Program-made: the position numbers and the translations under genes
In this document: positions 33,465 to 43,700 of the stretch, in pieces
Numbering within the stretch: position 1 is the first letter of the stretch
Layout of the letters: each line of letters begins with the position of its first letter
Origin: IDS-8 sp050738315
GTDB taxonomy: Bacteria > Pseudomonadota > Gammaproteobacteria > Steroidobacterales > Woeseiaceae
Assembly: GCA_050738315.1 (NCBI GenBank)
Contig: JBOHZD010000267.1
Location: 1-51,745 of the forward strand
DNA: 51,745 nucleotides
Reading direction: 5' to 3'
Notes under the pieces: model-generated
The model's database searches: none
What the model was told of the DNA's origin: nothing
Seen by the model: the letters and a program-made list of their open reading frames with translations, nothing else

Positions 33465-34448
33465 CTAGCGGGCGGAAGCCGCGGGCGGCAGCGCTACCGC
33501 GCTGTCCGGCCATGTTCCGCTCAGAAACGTTTCGACGGCTGCGAAGAAAGGTTCCGGTTGCTCGATAAATGGAAAGTGCCCCGAAGGAGACAACACCAGC
33601 AGGCGGGCCTCGTCGAAGCCCGCGGCCCAGGCGCGGGCGCCCTCCAGCGGAATGCCGTCCTCCCGGCCGTGAATTATCAGCCGGGGTACCCGCAGCGCCT
33701 GCAGCTCCTCGCGCCAGTCGTAATCACCGAAGCTCGGCAGCAACACCCCGAAATACGGCCACAGGTTCAGCGGCCACTCGTTCTCGTAGACGCATACGTC
33801 GGGAACCCGGTTGACGAGGGTGTCGTCGACGAAGTTGCCCGGCAGTGTCAGCGCATTGTGGAGGCGGCAGAAGGCCGCGGGCCGACCGACGAAGGCGCCC
33901 TCGTCCGACTGTCGATAGAGTTCGTCGAGCGCTGCCTGGTCGGTGTCGTCGCCCCGCGTGTCGCCGAACTCTTTCATGATCGAGGCCGCCGGAGGAACGG
34001 GCGATACCTGGATCAGGCGGGTCACATGCTGCGGAAACCTGAGCGTGTAGACGGCCATTTCCATGCCGAGGCCCGACCATCCCAGCAGCGCCATCCGCTC
34101 GATGCCGAGCGAACTGCGCAGGGCTTCGAGATCCGCAACCTGACGGTCCAGCGATATGCTGTCGAGCTCCGCCGCGTCCGACCGGCCGCGGTTCCGGGGG
34201 TCGTAGAACACGACGCGGCGACCTTTTGCCAACGGCAGCAGCAGATCCTCTACATACAATGCCACCGGAATCACCACGACGTCGGAGCCTCGGCCGACGC
34301 TGCGATAGTACAGCTTCGTGCCGTCGTCGGCGGTGATGTAGCCTTCCGCGACGGACGTGACGGGCTCGGTTTCGGCGTGCTGGCAGGCCGAAAATGCAAC
34401 GGTGAGCGCCGCGAGGGTGACAATCGACCCGATACGTTGCATCGTCAT
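33465..34448 (-). CDS. Alpha/beta hydrolase lipoprotein
   Basis: A 327-residue protein. The signal sequence ends in a lipobox (VAFSAC, Cys at about residue 21), so it should be a lipoprotein. The hydrolase fold shows the nucleophile elbow GWSGLGME (Ser about residue 125), the acid in HGREDGIP and the catalytic His in SPSGHFPF. The substrate is unknown; proline iminopeptidase-like and esterase members look similar. Start ATG at 34448. A 38-bp gap separates it from the M16 peptidase genes upstream on the same strand, so co-transcription is likely. Confidence 0.85.
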   Translation of the reverse strand: MTMQRIGSIVTLAALTVAFSACQHAETEPVTSVAEGYITADDGTKLYYRSVGRGSDVVVIPVALYVEDLLLPLAKGRRVVFYDPRNRGRSDAAELDSISLDRQVADLEALRSSLGIERMALLGWSGLGMEMAVYTLRFPQHVTRLIQVSPVPPAASIMKEFGDTRGDDTDQAALDELYRQSDEGAFVGRPAAFCRLHNALTLPGNFVDDTLVNRVPDVCVYENEWPLNLWPYFGVLLPSFGDYDWREELQALRVPRLIIHGREDGIPLEGARAWAAGFDEARLLVLSPSGHFPFIEQPEPFFAAVETFLSGTWPDSAVALPPAASAR

Positions 34449-34486
34449 TCAGGCTCGCAGCCGGGCGGTCCCGGCACCTCAAACGA

Positions 34487-35908
34487 TTATTCGCCGGTCT
34501 CCATGTAGGGGGCCACCTGCTCCGCAACCTGGCTGCGGTCGCCGACGACGATCAGCGTCATGTCTTCGTCACGCAGGTACTCCCGCGCCATTTCCGAGAC
34601 CTGTTCGGGCGTGACTGCGAACACGTTGCTGACGTACTGGGTCAGGTAGGTGTCCGGCAGCTCGTGCAGATCCAGGTAACCGAGCACGTTGATAATACCG
34701 CCCCGGGTCGAATTCTGCAGAACGAAAACGCCGGCGCTGTAGTTCTTCACGCCTTCGAGTTCCTCCGCCGGCGGCGGATTTTTCTGCAGTTCGTCGATCT
34801 CGCCGACGATTTCCTCGATCGCCGGACCGGTGACATTGGTCGTGACGGCCGCGACCTCCGCCCAGTAACCGTCGTGGTAACGGGCGGACAGGGTACTGAA
34901 GGGCGAATACGTATAACCCTTGTCTTCACGAATGTTGCTGGTGATGCGCGATGAGAAAAAGCCGCCGAGCAGCGTATTGCTCACCTGCAACGGAATCCAG
35001 TCGTCGTGTCCGGGGCTGATGGTCGGCAGACCGAGCCAGATATTGGACTGCGATGCATCCTGCCGGTTGATCACGTCGACCGCGACTTTTCCTTCTGCCG
35101 GCTGCGGCACGTCGATCAACGGTTCGGGGCCCGCCTTCCAGTCGGCAAACGCCGTCTCGATGGCCGCCAGAGTCCGCTCCACGTCAAACTTTCCGGAGAC
35201 GAACACATGCGTGCGGCGAGCGCCGAAGTTATCGGCGTGGAAGCCGCGGATGTCCGCGATGCGGTAGGCGCCGAGTTGCTGCTCATCGGGTAGCAGCCGG
35301 CCATACGGGTGATCGCCGTAGAGCGCTTTGCGGAAGGCGGCCGCCGCCATCTGCTGCGGATCCGTCTCCGCAACACTCAACTGCCGCAGCCGGTCGCGCC
35401 GCAGCCGTTCGAGTTCGCTCTCCGGAAATTGCGCATTGCGAACGACGTCCGCGAGCAGTGCTGCCATCTGCGGTGCGAATTCGGACAGCACATCGCCGCT
35501 GATCGTCGTCGTGTCCTCGCCCACCGCGACAGTGACCTGCCCGCCCATCGCAGCAGCTTCGCGCGCAATAGCTTCCGCGGTCCGGGTTGGCGTACCTTCG
35601 AGCAGGAAGTCGCCGGTCAGATTGGCAAGCCAGGTCTGGTTTCCCTCGTTCAGACTTCCTGCGCGCACGACCACGGCGAGCGTGACTTTCGGGACGGCGC
35701 CGAACGGAATGGCGGTGATCTCGAGGCCGTTGTCGAGGACCCTCTCCTGCTTGTCAGGCAATGAGAAATCCTTGGGCGTACCGCCCGCCGGCGGCGCCTC
35801 TTTTTCCTGCTCCTGTGCCAACGGCCCCGCCGACGTCACGAGGCTCCCTGCAAATGCCAGAACGGCGAGCAGCATGACCGGCATTCCTGAACGCATGTTG
35901 TCAATCAT
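34487..35908 (-). CDS. M16 peptidase family protein, non-catalytic subunit
   Basis: A 473-residue secreted protein with a signal peptide ending near SAGPLAQ. It has the M16 fold (LDNGLEITAIPFGAVPKV, AGSLNEGNQTWLANLTGDFLLEGT) but lacks the HxxEH zinc site: the matching position reads WLANLTGDFL. It should therefore be the inactive partner of the neighbouring catalytic subunit, as in the alpha/beta pairs of mitochondrial-type processing peptidases and bacterial PqqL-like pairs. Its start overlaps the end of the catalytic gene by 8 bp. Confidence 0.9.
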   Translation of the reverse strand: MIDNMRSGMPVMLLAVLAFAGSLVTSAGPLAQEQEKEAPPAGGTPKDFSLPDKQERVLDNGLEITAIPFGAVPKVTLAVVVRAGSLNEGNQTWLANLTGDFLLEGTPTRTAEAIAREAAAMGGQVTVAVGEDTTTISGDVLSEFAPQMAALLADVVRNAQFPESELERLRRDRLRQLSVAETDPQQMAAAAFRKALYGDHPYGRLLPDEQQLGAYRIADIRGFHADNFGARRTHVFVSGKFDVERTLAAIETAFADWKAGPEPLIDVPQPAEGKVAVDVINRQDASQSNIWLGLPTISPGHDDWIPLQVSNTLLGGFFSSRITSNIREDKGYTYSPFSTLSARYHDGYWAEVAAVTTNVTGPAIEEIVGEIDELQKNPPPAEELEGVKNYSAGVFVLQNSTRGGIINVLGYLDLHELPDTYLTQYVSNVFAVTPEQVSEMAREYLRDEDMTLIVVGDRSQVAEQVAPYMETGE

Positions 35909-37340
35909 TGCTGGCCACCTCTTCCGCCTTGCCGGCGCCGGCCTCCAGTGTCAGCACCGTGCGATTCGTGGGCCGCAGGTATTCCCTGGCGGCTTGCTGG
36001 ACCTCTTCGGGCGTCACCGCGAGGATCTTCGCTTCGAATTCGTTGATCAATTGGGGTTTGTCGTCAAACAAAGCGAGTGACGCGAGCAGATCGGCGCGGC
36101 CGAATCCCAGGCTGGCGGTTACGGTATCGTAGAAGCCCGAGCGCCATTTCACCTTGGCGCGCGCGAGCGTTTCCGCATCCACGGGATTTGCGCGCACTTG
36201 CTCGATGACGCCATCCAGCACATCGAGTATTCGCTTTTGCTCGACGTTGGCGTCATGGATGAAGTAGGCCTGCCACAGCATCGGCCCCTGGTAGTTCAAC
36301 ATGTTGCCGAGGAACGCGTTGATGCCGCCGTCGACCGAGCTGGTGATGCCCTCGTTCTTCACCAGCGCCTGGTGCAGCAGGCTATCCTCACCCTGCAGCA
36401 GTACCTGGTCCAGCACCCCCATGGCATACCACTCGGGTGTCAGGCGTTCGGGCATATGATAGGCGAAAGCAAAACCGGGCCGGGTCGCCAGCGGATCGAC
36501 GCGGCTCGCCACCTTCTCTTCCTCCTGGCGCGGTTCGGCGATGTCGGGCAGTACGATTGCTTCCTCGGAGCGGCGGATATCGCCGAAGTGTTCCCTCACC
36601 ATGGCCAGCGCCGCGTCGTATTCGAAATCGCCGACAATGGCGACAGCGGCGTTGTTGGGTGCGTAGTACTTCGCAAAGAACGACGCGACGTCGTCAAGGC
36701 TGGCCGCATCCAGGTCTTCAAGCGCGCCGTAAAAATTATGTGCGTTGTACCAGTTCTCGTTTGCATACTGCGGCATGTCGAGCCAGGGGAAGCCGCCGTA
36801 GGGCGTGTTCAGCACGTTCACTTTGACTTCGTTCTTGACCACGCCCTGCTGGTTGGTCAGGTTGTCCTGCGTGATTTGCAGGCTCCGCATCCTGTCCCCT
36901 TCGGCCCACAGCATCGTCTCCAGTTTGTGGGCGGGCACGATCTCGAAATAGTTGGTGAAGTCGAAGCGCGTCGATCCGTTCAGCACGCCGCCGTTCCGCT
37001 GCACGAGCTTGATGAATTCCATCTTGCCGAGATTTGCCGACCCCTGGAACATCATGTGTTCGAACAGGTGCGCGAATCCCGTGCGGTCGCGCGGTTCGAT
37101 GCGAAAACCGATGTTGTAATAAACGGCAACGGTGACGACGGGTGCGGTCTTGTCCTGCGACATCACGACCTTCAGGCCGTTGTCCAGCGTGTGGTAGCGC
37201 ACGGGGACGGAATAGGTCGCAATGTCCGACTGGGATTGTTCTGGCTCTGCGACTTCCGGAGTGTCGGACGACTGTTGGCAACCCGCCAACAGCCAGGGGA
37301 CGACGATCGCCAGCAGGCGATATTGGAATCTCATGGTCAC
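35901..37340 (-). CDS. M16 zinc peptidase, catalytic subunit (lipoprotein)
   Basis: A 479-residue protein. The N-terminus is a lipoprotein signal with lipobox LLAGC (Cys21). The inverted zinc motif HLFEH at residues 91-95 supplies two ligands and the catalytic Glu, and a downstream Glu in VVKNEVKVN is the likely third ligand. It has two M16 domains and the expected length. It forms an active/inactive pair with the overlapping downstream gene. The envelope location suggests turnover of periplasmic peptides or signal peptides; the actual substrate is unknown. Confidence 0.93.
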   Translation of the reverse strand: MTMRFQYRLLAIVVPWLLAGCQQSSDTPEVAEPEQSQSDIATYSVPVRYHTLDNGLKVVMSQDKTAPVVTVAVYYNIGFRIEPRDRTGFAHLFEHMMFQGSANLGKMEFIKLVQRNGGVLNGSTRFDFTNYFEIVPAHKLETMLWAEGDRMRSLQITQDNLTNQQGVVKNEVKVNVLNTPYGGFPWLDMPQYANENWYNAHNFYGALEDLDAASLDDVASFFAKYYAPNNAAVAIVGDFEYDAALAMVREHFGDIRRSEEAIVLPDIAEPRQEEEKVASRVDPLATRPGFAFAYHMPERLTPEWYAMGVLDQVLLQGEDSLLHQALVKNEGITSSVDGGINAFLGNMLNYQGPMLWQAYFIHDANVEQKRILDVLDGVIEQVRANPVDAETLARAKVKWRSGFYDTVTASLGFGRADLLASLALFDDKPQLINEFEAKILAVTPEEVQQAAREYLRPTNRTVLTLEAGAGKAEEVASND

Positions 37341-37423
37341 TGGCCCCGCTGTGAAACTGTGTCGATGTAACGGCCGTGACTATACCGCAGGAGCGGACAT
37401 GGCGACATTCCGCATTGGCATGG

Positions 37424-37540
37424 CTACAGCCCCGAGCCGTCTTCCGAGTAAATCACCCAGATCTTGGTGTAGCCGTCCGTGTCCCACACGCCGGTCCATT
37501 CCTTCGGGATGGTGACGGCCTCGCCCCAGCGACCTGCCAT
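37424..37540 (-). pseudogene. Remnant of a cupin (DUF861-like) protein C-terminus
   Basis: A minus-strand reading of 38 codons (ATG 37540, stop 37424) encodes GEAVTIPKEWTGVWDTDGYT and then TKIWVIYSEDG. This looks like the last strands of a cupin_3/DUF861 domain, where a GD-x-VxIP-xxxTGxW stretch is followed by a KxxVIY strand. The rest of a cupin domain is missing: upstream the frame runs directly towards the end of the flavoprotein gene. It is best read as a decayed gene fragment; a genuine 38-residue protein is less likely. Confidence 0.45.
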
Positions 37541-37585
37541 GCAGGTGCCGACAGGGCGTGGGCCTGGGCTCGACCGGTGCGGAAG

Positions 37586-39466
37586 TCAATCAACGCCGAT
37601 CTGCTCGTCGACGGCGCGGTCGGCAGCGTCGATGGCGCCGTTGACGTAGGCGTAGGCCGACGAATCGGAATTCGCAATGGAAATGCGGCCGATTTGGGCG
37701 CGGCCCGCAATATGCGGCCCTTTGCCGGGGCCCCAGTCGGCGGGATCGGCGTAGTCGTTGTACTCATAGGCATAACCGTGCGGCCAGCGATTGACGGTGA
37801 TGGCGGCAATGTCGCGCGCTGCGTCGAAGCCGCCGGCGGACAATGCCCCGTTCATCTGCCGGACAATGCCGCTTTCGAATTCGTCGAAGCTCATCTCGAA
37901 CAGGCGCCGGCGGCCGGTGATGTGTTGTTCGCGCGCGGTCAGCCCCTGGTCCGGCGCAGTCGGCACGAAGGTGCCGTGAATCACGGTCGGCTCGTCCGGA
38001 CTGCCGGTGTATTCATAACGTCCGATACTCACCGGGAAGTCCATACCGAAAGAGTGCATCAGTTCGGCCTGCGGTACGTAGATGTCGTGGTAGCCGAGCC
38101 TGTCGAACGCCTGCCAGTTCCGCACCGCAATACTGATATAGACCAGCGGCACCTTGGTCGCGTACGCAATCGCTTCTTTCTGCTGCTCGGGCAATTCGCT
38201 GCAGATATGCGGGATGATGTTGTTATAGCACGCAAGGATGGCATGTTTGCCGCGCACCCGGTACGCGCTGCCGTTCCTTATATAAGTCACGCCCACCGCT
38301 TTGCCGCCCGGCGCGTGCCGTACATCGACGCCGGTGCTGTGGAGCCTGATACGCACGCTCGAGGATTCGCGATCGAGCCGTTCGTAATCGACGCGGGCGG
38401 TCACGAGGTCCTCCATCGTATGTCCCGGCACTGCGTCCGGCAGCAACTGTCTCACAAGCGAACGCGCAACGCCGGCGTTGCCGTCGGGGAAATGAAAGAT
38501 GTACGGCTCGTCCCGTCCCGGCGGTTCGTTTTCGAGCTCGCCCAGGCCTAAGTGCGCGGTACCCGGCATGCCGAGCCGATAACCCTCGAGTGCGGACAGC
38601 GCGTCCCAGCCGACACCCCAATAACCCAGGATTGCGTCGCGGAACAGGACGACGACGTCCTCCGGCACGGCAGCAAATTTACGCAGGAAATCGGAGTAGC
38701 TCGTGCCTTGCAGCAGGCTGCTCTTGTCCTCGAGGATCCGGTCCGCAAGCAGGTCTTTGTCATTCGTCATGAGGCCGAGCAGGGCTTGCTGTGACGACTC
38801 CGGCAACGGGTAGGAACGAATCACCGCCGTGAGATCGTGCGGGCCATCGCCATCGAAACCTCCCATGAAGTTCGGCAGCAGGCGGTCTTTGCCGTACCTG
38901 TCGCTGCTGAAATAGATACCGCGGCCCAGCTTGTGGCGGGCATAATAATCCTGATCGAAATAGTCGTAGAAGCGTTCGGTGTCGATCGACAGGTCTTTCA
39001 GTAACTGTTTGGCGACCGCGGAATAGTGGCCCGGCGTGTCGATCGACTGACTGCCGCCGTAACCGATCAGTTTCCGTTCGCCAATCGTGAATTCGTTGCG
39101 CTTCGCATGGCCGCCGAAGTCGTCGTGATTATCGAGCACGAGAATGGGGGCATCGTTGCCGACCCGGTTGCGATACAGAAAGGCAGCCGACAATCCGGAA
39201 ATGCCACCGCCGACAACGACGAGGTCATAAGTGCCGTCGGTCTGATGTTCGGGCGGCGGCCAGCTCGCGCCGGCACGTGCAACGGCGTGTGCCACTTCGA
39301 ACGATCCGGGATGATTGCCGCGCATGCCGCTCAATGCCGGCGGATAAACGCCGCCCTCGCCCGTCATTGCCATCAGCTCGAGCGGCGACAATGCGCTGCC
39401 GGCGGCAACACTCAACGCAACGCCGTTCAGGAAATCCCGACGGGAGATCTTCAGTCTGTCGGACAT
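37586..39466 (-). CDS. Tat-exported FAD-dependent amine oxidoreductase, spermidine dehydrogenase-like
   Basis: A 626-residue flavoprotein. The N-terminus has a twin-arginine signal (ISRRDFLNGVAL, Arg9-Arg10). The FAD-binding Rossmann motif VVVGGGISGLSAA is at about residues 83-95. The segment YPPALSGMRGNHPGSFEVAH (about 41-60) and overall length resemble bacterial spermidine dehydrogenase SpdH and its homologues. It probably oxidises a polyamine or related amine in the periplasm. The assignment to spermidine is by resemblance only. It lies alone on the minus strand, next to a cupin remnant. Confidence 0.82.
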   Translation of the reverse strand: MSDRLKISRRDFLNGVALSVAAGSALSPLELMAMTGEGGVYPPALSGMRGNHPGSFEVAHAVARAGASWPPPEHQTDGTYDLVVVGGGISGLSAAFLYRNRVGNDAPILVLDNHDDFGGHAKRNEFTIGERKLIGYGGSQSIDTPGHYSAVAKQLLKDLSIDTERFYDYFDQDYYARHKLGRGIYFSSDRYGKDRLLPNFMGGFDGDGPHDLTAVIRSYPLPESSQQALLGLMTNDKDLLADRILEDKSSLLQGTSYSDFLRKFAAVPEDVVVLFRDAILGYWGVGWDALSALEGYRLGMPGTAHLGLGELENEPPGRDEPYIFHFPDGNAGVARSLVRQLLPDAVPGHTMEDLVTARVDYERLDRESSSVRIRLHSTGVDVRHAPGGKAVGVTYIRNGSAYRVRGKHAILACYNNIIPHICSELPEQQKEAIAYATKVPLVYISIAVRNWQAFDRLGYHDIYVPQAELMHSFGMDFPVSIGRYEYTGSPDEPTVIHGTFVPTAPDQGLTAREQHITGRRRLFEMSFDEFESGIVRQMNGALSAGGFDAARDIAAITVNRWPHGYAYEYNDYADPADWGPGKGPHIAGRAQIGRISIANSDSSAYAYVNGAIDAADRAVDEQIGVD

Positions 39467-39564
39467 GCCCCTTAAGCGTTCGGAATCCGCCCCCTCAGGT
39501 AGAACGAATTCCGCCGGATACTAGAAGCATCATGCAGGTGCCACAAGACAATCACGAGCAGATT

Positions 39565-40329
39565 TCACATCGTGGCTCGCCGTTCACCCGTGTCATCCAC
39601 ATCGGCGGGTCGCGTCATGAGCCCCGCGACAATGCCGCCAATGAGCAGCAACACCGCCATTGCGAACAGGAACTCCGGGTAGCTCCGGGTAATGCCGCAA
39701 TAGTAAGACGCGACCACGTTGAAGCCCTGGAACACGTTGATGACCTTGCTTCTGCGTTTTGTAATTTTCGGAAAACGCAGCGTCGACATCATTGCGGCTG
39801 CCAGCACGAGCAGGGCGACCGGAAACCAGACGTGCAACGCGAGCGATGCCGCGATGGAGTCATGGCGGATCAGCAGGATGACGGCGGTCGCCACCAGGCC
39901 GCCGCCGGCGGCGGTAATCGGCACACCCGTGAACCAGCCGCGATCCGGCTTGCTCGAAGACACATTGAAACGCGCAAGGCGCATCGCGCCGGCAAGCACG
40001 AAGGCGCCGGCGGATACAAGCAGGATCCAGAAGGCGCCGGTATGGGTCTCGATACCGCCGATCTGCCAGCCCGCATGGAGCACCAGCATCGCGGGGGCTG
40101 CGCCGAATGCCACCAGGTCGGCCATCGAATCGAAATTCGCGCCGAAGTTCGAGGTCGCCTTGAGCAAACGCGCCGCCAGCCCGTCCATCACGTCGAGCAG
40201 ACCGCACCAGACGATCAACCAGCCGGCCAGTTCGAGTTCGCCCAGCGACCCGGCAACGATCGAGCCGAGTCCGAGCAGCAGACTCGACGCGGTAAAGCCG
40301 TTCGGAATCGTGTAGCGAAGGAATTTCAC
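39565..40329 (-). CDS. pssA: CDP-diacylglycerol--serine O-phosphatidyltransferase-like enzyme
   Basis: A 254-residue inner-membrane CDP-alcohol phosphatidyltransferase. The signature DG-x2-AR-x8-G-x3-D-x3-D is present (DVMDGLAARLL followed by GANFDSMADLVAFG, about residues 46-76), with six to seven helices around it. This length and the FLRYTIPNGFT start match type II phosphatidylserine synthases. The GTG at 40329 is preceded by GAGGCG at good spacing; an ATG at 40368 is the alternative. It lies at the edge of the repeat region that precedes the nSTAND gene. Confidence 0.85.
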   Translation of the reverse strand: MKFLRYTIPNGFTASSLLLGLGSIVAGSLGELELAGWLIVWCGLLDVMDGLAARLLKATSNFGANFDSMADLVAFGAAPAMLVLHAGWQIGGIETHTGAFWILLVSAGAFVLAGAMRLARFNVSSSKPDRGWFTGVPITAAGGGLVATAVILLIRHDSIAASLALHVWFPVALLVLAAAMMSTLRFPKITKRRSKVINVFQGFNVVASYYCGITRSYPEFLFAMAVLLLIGGIVAGLMTRPADVDDTGERRATM

Positions 40330-40441
40330 GGGCGCCTCATGAAGAGGAAACGTGCAACTGCCGCGCATTCTGCATGGCGGTCTCACCAATAACCAGTCGG
40401 GGAAGTCATGGGGACCGCACACCGACACTCGGACGGTGGGA

Positions 40442-40558
40442 GCGGAGGCTGGAGCGGGGAGGGCTTTTCAGGATCGTGCGAGACAGGAGGTCGAGCCCGA
40501 AGCCTACATGGAAGTATTTACGGCGGTCCTGAAAAGCCCTCCCCGCTCCAGCCTCCGC
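40442..40558. repeat. 117-bp palindromic element, copy 1 (MITE- or REPIN-like)
   Basis: Perfect 32-bp inverted repeats at 40442-40473 (GCGGAGGCTGGAGCGGGGAG...) and 40527-40558 enclose a 53-bp centre. A second copy in the same orientation lies at 46323-46439. Similarity between the copies extends about 25 bp further left (ACCGACAC...CGGTGGGA). The flank at 40559-40620 has shorter decayed pieces of the same core. The 377-bp gap between pssA and the nSTAND gene is mostly filled by these repeats. Confidence 0.88.
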
Positions 40559-40706
40559 GTGCCCCCAGAGCCCCCCGCTCCATAGGCTCCGCGTGCCACC
40601 AAGCGCTCCCCGCTCGTGCACCAAAGCATCAACGCCACCGAGAATTAAGGGTGCCTGTGCGCCGCCGGTGATCTAAACTGACTTCATAAGAGATGCAGAT
40701 CAGACA

Positions 40707-43700
40707 TTGAAGAAACTGCGCATTTTCATTTCGTCTCCGGGCGATGTCTTCGAAGAACGGGCCATTGCGCAACGGGTGATCGACCGGCTGCAGAGCGAAT
40801 ACATCGGCCGCCTGGTGCTTGAGCCCGTGCTCTGGGAGCACGAGCCACTCGTTGCGACCGGCAATTTCCAGGAGCAGATCGTGCGCCCGTCCGAAACGGA
40901 CGTGGTCGTCGCCATCCTGTGGTCGCGGCTCGGCACCCGGCTGCCGAAAGGCTTCACTCGTGCCGACGGATCGCGCTACGACTCCGGCACCGAATACGAG
41001 TTCGAGGACGCCATCGCCGGTTTCCGCAAGAACGGCAAGCCGGATCTTCTGGTGTACCGCAAAACGGCGCCGCCGTCCGTGCGCCTGGACGACGAAAAGG
41101 AACTGCTCGAGCGCCTGCGGCAAAAGAAAAAGCTCGATGACTTCGTCGCGCGCTGGTTCCACGATCAGGCTGAAGGAACGATCATCGCCGCGTTCCACGC
41201 TTTCGAATCGCCTGGCGATTTCGAAGAGGTGCTCGAAGGTCACCTTCGGCGGCTGGTCGAGCGCAAGCTTCCGGATGCGCTGGTTGCCGCGGGGGAGGTG
41301 CCGGCCGTCTGGAAAAAGGGTTCGCCATTTCGCGGCCTGGAGGCATTTGAATTCGAGCATGCGCCCGTGTTCTTCGGCCGCACCAAGGCCGTATCCGACA
41401 TATTGCAGGCTTTGCGGACCCAGGCCGCGGATCGTCGTGCCTTCGTGCTGATACTCGGCATGAGCGGCGGCGGCAAATCGTCCGCGGTCCGCGCGGGCGT
41501 CCTGCCGATGCTGACGCAGCCGGGTGTTATAGAAGGAGTCGGTTTGTGGCGGCGCGCCGTATTCAGGCCCGGCGACGCGCCCGGCGACCTGTTCACCGGG
41601 CTTGCGGCCGCATTGCTGCGGGAGCACGGGCTGTCCTCGCTCGATGCGGAAGGCGAAGGCCCGGCCGCGCTGGCCCGCGTGCTCCGCGAATCGCCGCACT
41701 CGGCAGTTCAGTTGATCAAAGCGGCGCTGGATCGCGAAGCCGCGGGCGCCGGCACCGCCAAATCCGGCGCCGGCAGGACTGACGCGCGCCTCGCGCTCGT
41801 CATCGACCAGATGGAAGAACTGTTTACCCAGGACGGCATCGGTGCGAGAGAACGAAAGGCATTTGCCGCCACGCTCGACGCCCTGGCGCGTTCTGGCCGC
41901 GTATGGGTCGTCGCCACGCTGCGCAGTGACTTCTACCCGCGCCTCACGGAACTGCCGGTCATCGGCGCATTGAAGGAAGGCGCCGGTCAGTACGACCTGA
42001 TGCCGCCCGTCGCGAGCGAGATCGGTCAGATGATTCGCCTGCCGACGCGCGCGGCGGGGCTGCGATTCGAGGAAGATCCCGCCACCAGCGAACGTCTGGA
42101 CGACATGTTGCGGGACGCCGCGTCGGAACGTCCCGAAATCCTGCCGCTGCTGCAATTCACGCTCGAGGAGCTCTACCAGCGGCGGACCGCGAACGGCACG
42201 CTGACGCTCGAAGCCTATCGCGCGCTCGGCGGCGTCGAGGGCTCCCTGGCGCAACGGGCCGAGACCGTGTTCCAGGAACTGGCGCCCGCCGTGCAGGCGG
42301 CATTGCCGACGGTTCTCAATTCGCTCGTCAGTATCGAGCAGGACGGGCACGATACGGTCGGTCGCAAGCGCGCTCCATGGAAGATCGCGACGAACCCGGA
42401 GGTGCGCGAGCTGCTCGAGACATTCGTCGCCGCGCGTCTGTTTGTCACCGAACTGGCCGAGGATGGCAGCGTCGTCGTCACCGTCGCGCATGAAGCACTG
42501 CTGTGGCATTGGCCGCGCGTGCAGGAATGGCTGGAGCAGAACCGGCAAAACCTCAGGGTGCGCAGCCGCGTGTCGAGCGCGGCGCTGCGCTGGGCCGGCG
42601 AAAACCGTCCTACGGATCTGTTGTTACCCCGCGGCCAGCCGCTGGGCGAAGCCGAGATGCTTGTGCAACAGGAGATGCAGCTGAACCCGACCGAAATGGA
42701 GTTCGTGCAGGCCTCGATCACCAGGTCGAAGCGCACGCAGCGGCTCGAAGCCGCAGTCGTGATTTCGCTGGCGATTCTAACGGTCGTCGCCGGAAGTGCC
42801 GCCTTCTTTGCCAACCAGCAACGCAACCTGGCGGTGGAGGCTCGGACGCGGGCCGTTATCGAGGCGGAAACCGCAAAGCAGACCACTGATTTCATGGTCG
42901 GCCTGTTCGGCGTATCCGATACCGGTGGCGAAGCGCGAGGTAACACGGTGACCGCGCGCGAAATCCTGGACAAGGGCGCGGCCCGCATCGAAATGGAACT
43001 CGCGAACCAGCCCGCGATTCAGGCGACACTCATGGAAACGATGGGGACGGTGTACACGAGCCTCGGCATTTATCCGCAGGCGACGTCGTTGTTGCAGAGC
43101 GCGCTCGAGAAACGCCGCGAGCTGTTCGGGAATTCGCATCCGGAGATTGCGCGAACACTCGTCCACCTGGGCGACGTCCTCAAGTTGAATGCGAGCTATG
43201 GCGAGGCGGAGTCGATGTACCGCGAGGCGCTTACCATGCAACGCGCATTGTATGGAGATGAACACGAAGAAATTGCGCGCACACTCTATGCGTTGGCGGA
43301 TTTGCTCGGTAGAAAAGGCGATTATACGGGTGCGGAGCCGCTTTTTCGCCAGTCGCTCACGATGCGGCAAAAGCTGCTCGGCGAAAGGAATACGCAGGTC
43401 GCGCAAAGCCTCGAGGGTCTCGCCCTCAATCTGTTCGATCAGGGCAACTACGACGATCCGGTGCCGCTGTTGCGCGAGGCGGTGGCAATGCGCCGCGAGC
43501 TGCAAAGCAAGCCGCCGCATCCCGACCTTGCTGATTCGCTCAATAACCTCGCCTATGTGCTTAGCGAACTGGGCGACTATGAAGAGGCGGAAGCCCTGTT
43601 TCGCGAAGCGCTGGCCATGAAGCGGGTGGTTTTGGGCGATGCCCATTCCGAAATCGCCATGGGGCTCAATAACGTCGCGTTTGCGCTGCACGATCAGGGC

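Noticed and set aside
40352..40671. Short frames inside the 117-bp element and its flank
   Set aside because: They read through inverted repeat arms, are Pro/Arg/Ser-rich and differ between the two copies of the element.
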